A stretch of DNA of 5,373 nucleotides from Chloroflexota bacterium. Its GTDB lineage: Bacteria; Chloroflexota; Dehalococcoidia; Lucifugimonadales; GCA-002694895. The stretch lies in NCBI GenBank assembly GCA_002694895.1, contig NZNN01000025.1, positions 1-5,373 of the forward strand, in the 5' to 3' direction. A program made the position numbers and the translations under genes. The stretch's first letter is position 1. Each line of letters opens with the position of its first letter. The notes beneath the pieces were generated by a model that did no database searches, was not told the origin of the DNA, and saw only the letters and a list, made by a program, of their open reading frames with translations. This document shows positions 1 to 5,373 of this stretch, one piece after another.

Positions 1-241
1 GTTTTACATTGCGGAAAATAATCTGACTATTTTTAAAGTCAACATCCTTCCACCGAAGTCCGAGTGCTTCCGATTTTCGGCACCCAGTATTTAAACTAAA
101 ATGAACCAAATCTTCAAGACTTTCGGATTGCGAACTCTTGAGTGCTTTGAATAATTTCTTGAGCTCGTCGTCATCTAGCCAACGTACTCTCTTTTCCTCC
201 GGCCCCACTAATTCTTCACAGTCAGACACCCTCCAAGTCAA
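1..241 (-). pseudogene. Tyrosine recombinase (phage-type integrase) fragment, N-terminus missing
   Basis: Read on the minus strand from the codon after a TAG stop at 242-244, the frame stays open to the window edge (about 80 codons). It contains VRWLDDDELKKLF, the usual opening of the catalytic domain of tyrosine recombinases, and then NTGCRKSEALGLRWKDVDF, the box I motif (TGxRxSE followed by LxWxDVD) that carries the first catalytic arginine. The remaining catalytic residues (His-x-x-Arg and Tyr) would lie beyond position 1. The in-frame stop comes directly before the catalytic domain. I find no N-terminal arm or SAM-like core-binding domain upstream in any minus frame, where the DNA becomes AT-rich and non-coding. 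Only TTG (241) or GTG (229) could serve as a start, so this is most likely a truncated remnant of a mobile element. A short catalytic-domain-only protein is possible but less likely. The family assignment is firm; the pseudogene status is inferred. Confidence 0.62.
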
Positions 242-318
242 CTAAGTAAGAAAGATTCTTTGGATATCTTCGCCTTTGTTTAGAAGAACAATTATAACTT
301 AAATAATTATAATAAATA

Positions 319-347
319 TTGTTTAATTATTATTTATATATTATATT
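319..347 (+). promoter_or_regulatory. Candidate sigma70 promoter of the operon
   Basis: TTGTTT at 319-324 and TATATT at 342-347 are separated by 17 bases, giving a reasonable -35/-10 pair. Transcription would start near 354, about 35 bases before the regulator's ATG. No other intergenic space in the four-gene run is large enough for an obvious promoter. The region is extremely AT-rich, so chance matches are common: TATAAT at 308-313 is an alternative -10 box, but it lacks a good -35 partner. The rest of 245-389 shows no gene. Confidence 0.4.
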
Positions 348-359
348 AACATTAGTTAA
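346..359. promoter_or_regulatory. Short dyad over the -10/start region, candidate operator
   Basis: TTAAC-ATTA-GTTAA is a perfect 5-base inverted repeat with a 4-base spacer. It overlaps the end of the proposed -10 box and the predicted start point, where a bound repressor would block transcription. CarH/LitR-type MerR proteins are known to autorepress from sites overlapping their own promoter, which makes the position suggestive. The composition is so AT-rich that a dyad of this size could arise by chance, and I cannot match it to a known consensus. Confidence 0.25.
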
Positions 360-389
360 ACATTAAAGAAATGGAAACTTGAGAATATT

Positions 390-1298
390 ATGCAAAATAC
401 ACTCGGGATAAACGTAATTTCAAATGTTTGTGGTGTCATGCCTCATACAATTAGGACATGGGAAAAGAGATATAAGATATTTTCCCCAGATCGTTCTGAA
501 GGAGGACAAAGACTTTATAGTGAAGATGATTTGGTCAAGGCAAAACTCATAGTTTCTTTGCGTGAGCAAGGGTACTCCATATCGAGTTTAGCGAGTCAAT
601 CATTGCAAGATCTTCGCTCATTTCTGATAACAGACGATAGAAAATCCTTCGAATCAAATAAGATGCTTACCTCTGTTGGTACAAAAAATTTACTTCGGTA
701 TTTGGCAAATTTTAATATTGATTTGATTGCCTCAGAGATGCAGCGCCTTCGAATAAATATTGGAGCAAAAGAATTTATTTTTGAAATTGTTCTACCAGTT
801 ATGCATGCGATAGAAAATATGGTTGCTAAAGAGAAGTATTCAGTAACGCAGGAACACATTATTTCAACAATTATTAGATATCAGCTCGGTCAAATTAATT
901 TATCTAATGTAGGTCTTAACATTGATCGGTTTGCTTTGGCTACTCCGGAGGGAAACCTGCATGAGCTCCCTATTTTGATTGCAGATATTATTTGTCACGT
1001 AAATGGAGTTTCAACATGTTATCTGGGTGCTTCACATCCTGCTATGTGTTTAAGCGAAGCCGTTAACGCTCTCAAATGTAAAACCGTTGTGATGGGGGTT
1101 ACTTCATCAGATCAATGGGATTACAAAAAGAATATTGTTTCATACCTTAAATCAATGGATAAATACTTGAATAATAAAGTAAAAGTTTTACTCGGTGGTG
1201 GCAGTGAAGTTAATTTCCCAGATTTTAAGAACATAGAAAATGTTAGGGTCGTAAAACGTTTTGAAGAGTTCGATAAAATGCTTGCAACATTAGATTAA
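390..1298 (+). CDS. MerR-family regulator with C-terminal cobalamin-binding-like domain (CarH/LitR/MlrA type)
   Basis: This 302-residue protein has the two-part design of CarH/LitR/MlrA regulators. Residues about 5-75 form the MerR winged helix-turn-helix, with the signature TIRTWEKRY (20-28) and GGQRLYS (38-44). Residues about 95-172 resemble the helical bundle that covers the B12 cofactor, including QEH (154-156), matching the conserved Glu-His pair. Residues about 178-300 resemble the Rossmann-like B12-binding domain, with NLHELP (189-194), where His191 aligns with the lower cobalt ligand, and a late glycine cluster LLGGG (267-271). Two expected residues are changed. The Trp that caps adenosylcobalamin, about ten residues before the Glu-His pair, is Val145. 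The Gly of the HxxG motif is Pro194. Cofactor binding is therefore uncertain; the protein might use another cobalamin form or, like MlrA, none. The start follows a weak GAG (381-383) six bases upstream, and an earlier ATG at 371 meets a stop at once. As the first gene of the run, it probably controls itself and the three lipid genes behind it. Confidence 0.88.
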   Translation: MQNTLGINVISNVCGVMPHTIRTWEKRYKIFSPDRSEGGQRLYSEDDLVKAKLIVSLREQGYSISSLASQSLQDLRSFLITDDRKSFESNKMLTSVGTKNLLRYLANFNIDLIASEMQRLRINIGAKEFIFEIVLPVMHAIENMVAKEKYSVTQEHIISTIIRYQLGQINLSNVGLNIDRFALATPEGNLHELPILIADIICHVNGVSTCYLGASHPAMCLSEAVNALKCKTVVMGVTSSDQWDYKKNIVSYLKSMDKYLNNKVKVLLGGGSEVNFPDFKNIENVRVVKRFEEFDKMLATLD

Positions 1299-1312
1299 TA
1301 ATAGAGTTAGAA

Positions 1313-2599
1313 ATGAAAAAAGTAGCAGTTATTGGCTCAGGAATTTCAGGAACTTCAGCTGCCTACTATTTAAATAAACTAGGCTATGATGTCTCTCTTT
1401 TTGAATCAGACAGCTATTTTGGTGGTCACACTAATACTGTAGATGTAGAAGTAGATGGACTAAGACTTTCAGTTGATACAGGTTTTCTTGTACATAATGA
1501 TAGAACATATCCAAACTTAATAGACTTCTTTAATGAGTTAAAAATTGAAACTTACCCAAGTGATATGAGTTTCAGTGTCACGAGAAAAACTGATGACATA
1601 ACTTGGGCCGGAACAAACTTATTAACGGTTTTTGCACAAGCAAAAAATTTGTATAGCATGAGGTTTTATAAATTTCTCAAAGAAGTACTTCGTTTTAATA
1701 AAAATTCTAGAAACTATTTATATGAGTGTGGAGGGAAACTGGAGGTAACACTGGAAGATATACTAACAGAAAAAAGATACTCTGAAGATTTTAAAAAATG
1801 GTATCTGCTACCAATGGGGGGATGTATTTGGTCCTCTCCTACAAATGAAATGCTAAAGTTTCCCGCATATTCTTTTTTAAGATTTTGCTTGAACCATGGT
1901 TTGCTACAAATCTTTAATAGGCCACAATGGAAAACAGTCTTAAATGGCTGTAAGACTTATACCGACAAGGCTCTAAATGAAATAGATAAGAAGTTTTTAA
2001 ATGAACCAGTTTTAGAAGTAATTTCAGAAAATAATAAGGTAAAACTAATTACTGATCAAAGGATAGAAAATTTCGATTATTGTGTAATGTGTTCTCATCC
2101 TCCGGAAACACTGGAGATGCTTAAATCTGTAGATTTTGAAACTAAAGATCTTCTCAGTAAGTTTAAATTTCAAAAGAATGAAGCAGTTCTACATTTAGAC
2201 GAAAGTGTTCTACCAGAGAAAAAAATTGCTTGGGCATCCTGGAATTATCTATCAACAAAATCAATAGATGGAAATGACTCTGTATCAGTAAGTTATCTAA
2301 TTAATAAATTGCAACCTCTGCCATTTAAAAAATCAGTGATTGTAACACTTAATCCAGTCAGTAATATTGATAATAAAAAAATTATTAAAAAAATTAGTTA
2401 TCAACATCCTATTTTTTTTTCTGAAACGATATTAGCCCAAGATAAGTTTAAAAAAATTCAAGGAAGAAAAGGGATCTACTTCTCAGGTGCATGGATGAGA
2501 AATGGTTTTCATGAAGATGGAATACTTAGTACAAAAAAAATAATAAAGCAGTTATTAGGGAATGCGACTAAAAATAGAAATTTAATTGAGGTTTTATGA
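1313..2599 (+). CDS. FAD-dependent amine-oxidase-fold oxidoreductase, lipid-modification type
   Basis: This 428-residue cytoplasmic flavoprotein opens with a dinucleotide-binding fold: GSGISG (8-13) after a hydrophobic strand, then the ribose-binding acidic residue Glu31 in FES, and GGHTNT (37-42). The amine-oxidase-type middle contains DTGFLVHN (55-62) and PMGGCIWSSP (167-176). The C-terminal FAD motif is YFSGAWMRNGFHEDG (389-403). These motifs define a family often annotated as NAD/FAD-binding or amine oxidase protein, found next to DUF1365 and Cfa-like methyltransferase genes. Its likely role, by context, is to reduce, desaturate or oxidise acyl chains already methylated by the enzyme encoded at 3329-4522; the exact reaction cannot be read from sequence. 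The start lies 14 bases after the regulator's stop, with a weak AGAG at 1303-1306. The gene is very AT-rich, with 17% G+C in one 60-base block, and has a run of nine T at 2412-2420. Confidence 0.85.
   Translation: MKKVAVIGSGISGTSAAYYLNKLGYDVSLFESDSYFGGHTNTVDVEVDGLRLSVDTGFLVHNDRTYPNLIDFFNELKIETYPSDMSFSVTRKTDDITWAGTNLLTVFAQAKNLYSMRFYKFLKEVLRFNKNSRNYLYECGGKLEVTLEDILTEKRYSEDFKKWYLLPMGGCIWSSPTNEMLKFPAYSFLRFCLNHGLLQIFNRPQWKTVLNGCKTYTDKALNEIDKKFLNEPVLEVISENNKVKLITDQRIENFDYCVMCSHPPETLEMLKSVDFETKDLLSKFKFQKNEAVLHLDESVLPEKKIAWASWNYLSTKSIDGNDSVSVSYLINKLQPLPFKKSVIVTLNPVSNIDNKKIIKKISYQHPIFFSETILAQDKFKKIQGRKGIYFSGAWMRNGFHEDGILSTKKIIKQLLGNATKNRNLIEVL
2588..2591 (+). promoter_or_regulatory. Ribosome binding site for the DUF1365 gene, inside the preceding gene
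   Basis: GAGG lies four bases before the ATG at 2596, within the last codons of the oxidoreductase gene. The ATG overlaps the upstream TGA as ATGA, the classic arrangement for translational coupling. It fixes this ATG as the start. Confidence 0.6.
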
Positions 2600-3324
2600 G
2601 ATCTTTGTTTAAGGCAAAAATTTTTCATAAAAGATTTTTGCCTAATGAGAATGAATTTAGCTACTCAGGTTTTTACATAAAAGTTTCTCTTGAAAACCTA
2701 AAAGAGCTGAATTCACTACTATTTAGTGTGAATAAATTTAATCTATTTTCATTTTATGAAAAGGACTATGGGTACAGAGATGGATCTTCACCGGAAGTCT
2801 GGGCAAAAGATATTCTCAACAAGGCAGGTTTAAATAATTTCAAAGGTAGATTAGTTTTGCATACTGTTCCAAGAGTTCTCGGCTACGTATTTAACCCTGT
2901 ATGTTTTTGGTACTGTTATGATAAAAATAAATTATTTGCGATTATATGTGAAGTAAATAACACATTTGGAGAATCCCATAATTATGTCATTAAAAAAAAT
3001 GATAATTGGCACAATCGTACTCTTCCAAAAGAATTTCACGTGTCACCATTTTACGATATCAAAGGTGAGTATAAATTCGATTTTTCAAAAAATAATAACG
3101 TTAGTATAAAATATTATTTTGATAATAAACTACAACTCAGTACAGGTGTAAAAGGGAAAGAAATTCCTTGGAACGATATAAATTTGCTAAAGATATTTTT
3201 CCGTCATCCTTTTTACACATTTTTAATAATCTCTTTAATACACTATCAAGCTGTTAAATTATTTTTTAAGAAGAATAAAATTTATTCTAAGCCTGAAAAA
3301 TCATGTAATGAGTTAACATATTAG
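2596..3324 (+). CDS. DUF1365 family protein
   Basis: The 242-residue product matches DUF1365, a family with no settled biochemical role. Recognisable landmarks are the N-terminal AKIFHKRFLP (7-16, the family's H-x-R-F type opening), LGYVFNPVCFWYCYD (95-109), EVNNTFGESHNY (119-130) and KEFHVSPF (145-152). Near the C-terminus the family's RHPFYT segment is followed by a hydrophobic stretch (FLIISLIHYQAVKLFF) that may touch the membrane. I see no signal peptide. Histidines 11, 128 and 148 lie in the conserved blocks and could form an active site, which is inference. It overlaps the oxidoreductase gene by four bases and ends four bases before the methyltransferase gene, so the three proteins are probably made together. 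DUF1365 genes are a standing companion of Cfa-like enzymes, which supports a role in acyl-chain modification or in helping its partners reach phospholipid substrates. Confidence 0.87.
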   Translation: MRSLFKAKIFHKRFLPNENEFSYSGFYIKVSLENLKELNSLLFSVNKFNLFSFYEKDYGYRDGSSPEVWAKDILNKAGLNNFKGRLVLHTVPRVLGYVFNPVCFWYCYDKNKLFAIICEVNNTFGESHNYVIKKNDNWHNRTLPKEFHVSPFYDIKGEYKFDFSKNNNVSIKYYFDNKLQLSTGVKGKEIPWNDINLLKIFFRHPFYTFLIISLIHYQAVKLFFKKNKIYSKPEKSCNELTY

Positions 3325-3328
3325 TAAA

Positions 3329-4522
3329 ATGAATAATAGATCAATTGATTTATATCAGATTTTACCTCATTGGGGGGTTCTTTTTCTAGAAATGATGTCT
3401 AATATTAGGAAAGGGTCGGTAACAATTGTTACTCCCGAAGAAAAATTTTTAAAATACACTGGTATCGAAGAAGGGGAACATGTGAGCATTCGTATTAATG
3501 AATGGAAATTTTGTGAAGACATTTTTATGAAAGGTGATATCGGTTTAGGGGAATCGTATATTTCAGGTTATTGGGATTGTGGAAATATCAATAATCTTAT
3601 TAAGTTTGGAATAGAAAATTATAATGAATTAGAGAGAGTAATAAAAGGATCATTATTAAAAATACTTTTCTTTAGGATTAAACACTTTTTAAATAGAAAC
3701 TCCAGGAAGGGGAGCCTTAAGAATGTACATGCACATTATGATATTGGGAACGAATTTTATCAATTATGGCTAGACTCTTCAATGACATACTCGAGTGCAA
3801 TTTTTAACAGTACTGATGAAGAGTTATTATCTGCTCAAGAAAATAAATATGAAAGGATCCTAAAAAAACTAAAACTTAAAAATGGGGATCATATATTGGA
3901 AGTTGGTTGTGGTTGGGGAGGTTTCATGGAGTATGCTGCCAGAAATGGCTTTAAAGTTACTGGAGTCACAATCTCAAAAGAACAATATGAGTTTGCAAAA
4001 AAACGACTCTCTAAATTTGGGAATCTTGCCAAAGTTAAGCTTCAAGACTACAGAGATATTGATGGGAAATATAACCACATTGTTTCTATTGAAATGTTTG
4101 AAGCATTAGGGGAGAAATACTGGAAAAAGTATTTTAAAATGCTTTTTTCTATTTTGAAACCTGGTGGAAAATTGATTATTCAGAGTATTACAATAAATAA
4201 CAATGATTTCTTTTCTTATCGGAAATGTAGTGACTTTATACAGCAATATATTTTTCCTGGAGGAATGCTTCCTTCTCCAAAGATTTTTAAGGACGTTGCT
4301 GTTAAACAAGGATTTATTTATAGAGGGGACCTTGAGTTTGGCCGGGATTATGGAATCACATTAAAGAGATGGGAAGAAAATTTTTCTAGTGTATTGTCTA
4401 GAGTTAAGAAGTTAGGTTTTGATGATAAGTTCATCAGAACATGGCGATTTTACTTAAAGTACTGCCAAGGCGGTTTTGAGGCAAATAAAATTAGTGTCTT
4501 TCAATTTAGTTTTACAAAATAA
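3329..4522 (+). CDS. SAM-dependent fatty-acyl-phospholipid methyltransferase, cyclopropane synthase (Cfa) family
   Basis: The 397-residue product has the full Cfa architecture: an N-terminal lipid-binding domain (about 1-125, ending after GESYISGYWDCGN, 74-86) and a class I SAM methyltransferase domain. SAM motif I is LEVGCGWGG (190-198). Other family blocks are HAHYDIGNEFY (134-144), SMTYSSAIF (151-159), MFEALG (256-261), FIQQYIFPGGMLPS (303-316) and DYGITLKRW (340-348). It should transfer a methyl(ene) group to the double bond of unsaturated acyl chains in membrane phospholipids. Compared from memory with E. coli Cfa, Glu239 and Tyr317 are kept (Glu258, Tyr341), but bicarbonate ligands Cys139 and His266 become Ser156 and Gln285. 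The 27-residue spacing from Glu to His/Gln is identical, which supports the alignment. A Q-x-I-T-I segment is typical of the subgroup next to DUF1365, including as I recall methyl-branched fatty acid enzymes, so a methylated rather than cyclopropane product is plausible. The ATG is four bases past the previous stop with no Shine-Dalgarno sequence, suggesting coupled translation. Confidence 0.9.
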   Translation: MNNRSIDLYQILPHWGVLFLEMMSNIRKGSVTIVTPEEKFLKYTGIEEGEHVSIRINEWKFCEDIFMKGDIGLGESYISGYWDCGNINNLIKFGIENYNELERVIKGSLLKILFFRIKHFLNRNSRKGSLKNVHAHYDIGNEFYQLWLDSSMTYSSAIFNSTDEELLSAQENKYERILKKLKLKNGDHILEVGCGWGGFMEYAARNGFKVTGVTISKEQYEFAKKRLSKFGNLAKVKLQDYRDIDGKYNHIVSIEMFEALGEKYWKKYFKMLFSILKPGGKLIIQSITINNNDFFSYRKCSDFIQQYIFPGGMLPSPKIFKDVAVKQGFIYRGDLEFGRDYGITLKRWEENFSSVLSRVKKLGFDDKFIRTWRFYLKYCQGGFEANKISVFQFSFTK

Positions 4523-4563
4523 GAAGAGATGTTTTTTAAATTACGTAATTTCTTTATTTTTGT
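4514..4563 (+). terminator. Candidate AT-rich hairpin at the operon end
   Basis: A perfect 14-base palindrome, AAATTACGTAATTT (4538-4551), lies 15 bases after the methyltransferase stop and is followed by a T-rich run to 4561. Outside it, ACAAAATAAG (4514-4523) can pair imperfectly with TTTATTTTTGT (4553-4563), so the whole segment could fold into one longer stem. The pairing is almost all A-T, so this is at best a weak intrinsic terminator. It is placed sensibly for the end of the four-gene run. Confidence 0.33.
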
Positions 4564-4912
4564 ACGCCTTTGATTAATTATCGATTGCTTGGAAGGTAGG
4601 GGCAAATTTACTCGCTTTATGGTCGTAGAGAGAAAATTGGTCTTTCGCACAGTACCCATAGAAAAATAGTCTAAGCCAGATCATATTTCAAAAAAATTTG
4701 ACCATTCCTCTGAAAGATCAGTTCCGGAGAACACTTGTACTGGATCATCTTAAATATCATTGCCTTTGAGATCTTAAAATAAACCAACTACGCAAACTAC
4801 CTGCACGATAAAAAATAAAACAAACCATGAATGCAACGAAAACGACTTTTCGTGGATAAAGGGATGTTTTGTTGGATTTATATAAAATAAACACTAGTAA
4901 ATTATCATTCTT
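4564..4912. other. Intergenic stretch of about 350 bases with no recognised gene
   Basis: I checked both strands for coding potential. Plus-strand frames are broken by frequent stops; the longest readable piece near 4624-4674 is about 16 codons. Minus-strand frames give only short pieces, none with a ribosome binding site or a recognisable motif. There is no tRNA-like T-loop or acceptor pairing. The composition is closer to the right flank than to the operon, so it may be decayed sequence. It presumably holds the promoter of the gene starting at 4913: TATAAA at 4881-4886 is a possible -10 element, but no matching -35 is evident. Confidence 0.5.
4836..4853. repeat. Small perfect inverted repeat upstream of the exported-protein gene
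   Basis: ACGAAAA-CGAC-TTTTCGT has 7-base arms around a 4-base loop, 59 bases before the ATG at 4913. It lacks a T-tract on the plus strand, so it is a poor intrinsic terminator in that direction. It could be a protein-binding dyad or a small RNA stem for the downstream gene. Its function is unknown. Confidence 0.35.
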
Positions 4913-5373
4913 ATGTATAAAAAACTTCTAATTCGAATTCTTCTGAGCTTTACTGTGATGCTAGCGTCATGGTCTGTTGATGCGCATCAACCCGTTTTGA
5001 ACTCTGAAAGTAGCGCAGCTAAATCTCCCTACATTATCGAGGAGCCGGAAATCTCCAAGGCAATCTTCTCCGAACTCAAGGGAGAACCACATTACTACCG
5101 TATCGACAGTGATTCAAGATTCGAATTTTATGCTGGCATAACAGTACCTAAGATAGATGATTGCTCAATTTCAAAAAAGTTTTCCTTTGAAGTCCTTGAT
5201 GCAGACTTTGGACTGATTGAACGTAAAGATGGTGAAAACTTTAACTGGTGGGCATGGTATGAAAAACATGGAGAAAAGTGGTACTGGATTGGACCAGAGA
5301 TTGGAGATAAATTCAAATCCAACAGGTTTTACAAGGAGGGTACTTACTACATTCGTGTTTACAACGAAACTAA
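4913..5373 (+). CDS. Exported protein of unknown function, 3' end beyond the window
   Basis: An open frame of 153 codons runs to the right edge without a stop. An in-frame TAA at 4898-4900 makes the ATG at 4913 the first possible ATG start; no Shine-Dalgarno sequence is visible. The N-terminus is a clear Sec signal peptide: MYKKLLIR, a hydrophobic core (9-20), then a likely signal peptidase site after VDA (24). The mature protein would begin His-Gln-Pro. The visible part is acidic and rich in aromatic residues, with NWWAWY (111-116) and WYWIG (123-127), and includes SELKGEPHYYRI (53-64) and EGTYYIRVYN (142-151). The alternating hydrophobic strands suggest a periplasmic beta-sandwich domain. 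I do not recognise a named family. G+C is clearly higher than in the lipid operon (38-52% in sampled blocks). The 390-base gap, including the terminator candidate, argues against co-transcription with that operon. Confidence 0.72.
   Translation, partial: MYKKLLIRILLSFTVMLASWSVDAHQPVLNSESSAAKSPYIIEEPEISKAIFSELKGEPHYYRIDSDSRFEFYAGITVPKIDDCSISKKFSFEVLDADFGLIERKDGENFNWWAWYEKHGEKWYWIGPEIGDKFKSNRFYKEGTYYIRVYNET

Noticed and set aside
596..859. Minus-strand open frame of 87 codons inside the regulator gene
   Set aside because: It lies wholly antisense to a gene with clear MerR and B12-domain motifs, has no ribosome binding site and no recognisable domain.
3882..4309. Two short open frames (3882-4109 plus, 4106-4309 minus) inside the methyltransferase gene
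   Set aside because: Both overlap the conserved SAM-binding and catalytic blocks of the methyltransferase in other frames, and neither encodes a recognisable protein.
4500..4681. Minus-strand frame of about 50 codons from an ATG near 4657 running back into the methyltransferase 3' end
   Set aside because: There is no ribosome binding site and no motif, the frame is closed by a stop just upstream, and it crosses the end of a real gene.
4708..4752. Imperfect inverted repeat built from AGATCAGT and ACTGGATCATCT, with GTTC-CGGA-GAAC inside
   Set aside because: The arms need gaps to pair and there is no nearby gene end or mobile-element context; it is likely chance.
5128..5322. Minus-strand open frame of 64 codons near the right edge
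   Set aside because: The opposite strand has a longer open frame starting with a convincing signal peptide, so this is a shadow of that gene.
1..5373. CRISPR array, tRNA or rRNA genes, complete insertion sequence, or direct repeats marking island edges
   Set aside because: I looked for regularly spaced repeats, tRNA T-loop signatures and matching repeats near 245 and 4560 and saw none by eye.

Overview
The window is bacterial and most likely proteobacterial; I cannot place the genus. The core (about 250-4560) is very AT-rich: 60-base samples I counted by hand are 17-32% G+C in the enzyme genes and about 35-42% in the regulator. Both flanks are richer (sampled blocks 37-52%). Together with a recombinase fragment at the left edge, this suggests the core may be an acquired block.

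Layout, left to right. Positions 1-241 (minus strand) hold part of a tyrosine recombinase: the start of the catalytic domain is present, the N-terminal half is missing, and the C-terminus runs off the window. An AT-rich intergenic region (245-389) carries a plausible sigma70 promoter and a short dyad over its -10 box. Four plus-strand genes follow so tightly that they read as one operon: a MerR regulator with a C-terminal cobalamin-binding-like domain (390-1298), an FAD-dependent amine-oxidase-fold oxidoreductase (1313-2599), a DUF1365 protein (2596-3324), and an SAM-dependent fatty-acyl-phospholipid methyltransferase of the cyclopropane synthase family (3329-4522). An AT-rich hairpin may end transcription. 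About 350 bases without a recognisable gene follow, and then an exported protein starts at 4913 and continues beyond the right edge.

The operon looks like a regulated membrane-lipid modification unit. The trio of FAD oxidoreductase, DUF1365 protein and Cfa-like methyltransferase recurs in distant bacteria, including, as I recall, M. tuberculosis Rv0449c-Rv0447c and the fatty-acid methylation/furan fatty acid genes of alphaproteobacteria. MerR-B12 regulators of the LitR/CarH type often sit beside such genes and respond to light in the studied cases. Two details here depart from the textbook versions. The regulator keeps the Glu-His pair and the putative cobalt-ligand His, but lacks the Trp that caps adenosylcobalamin and the Gly of the His-x-x-Gly motif. 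The methyltransferase lacks the Cys and His bicarbonate ligands of E. coli Cfa, so its product may be a methyl-branched or methylene (or furan) acyl chain rather than a cyclopropane.
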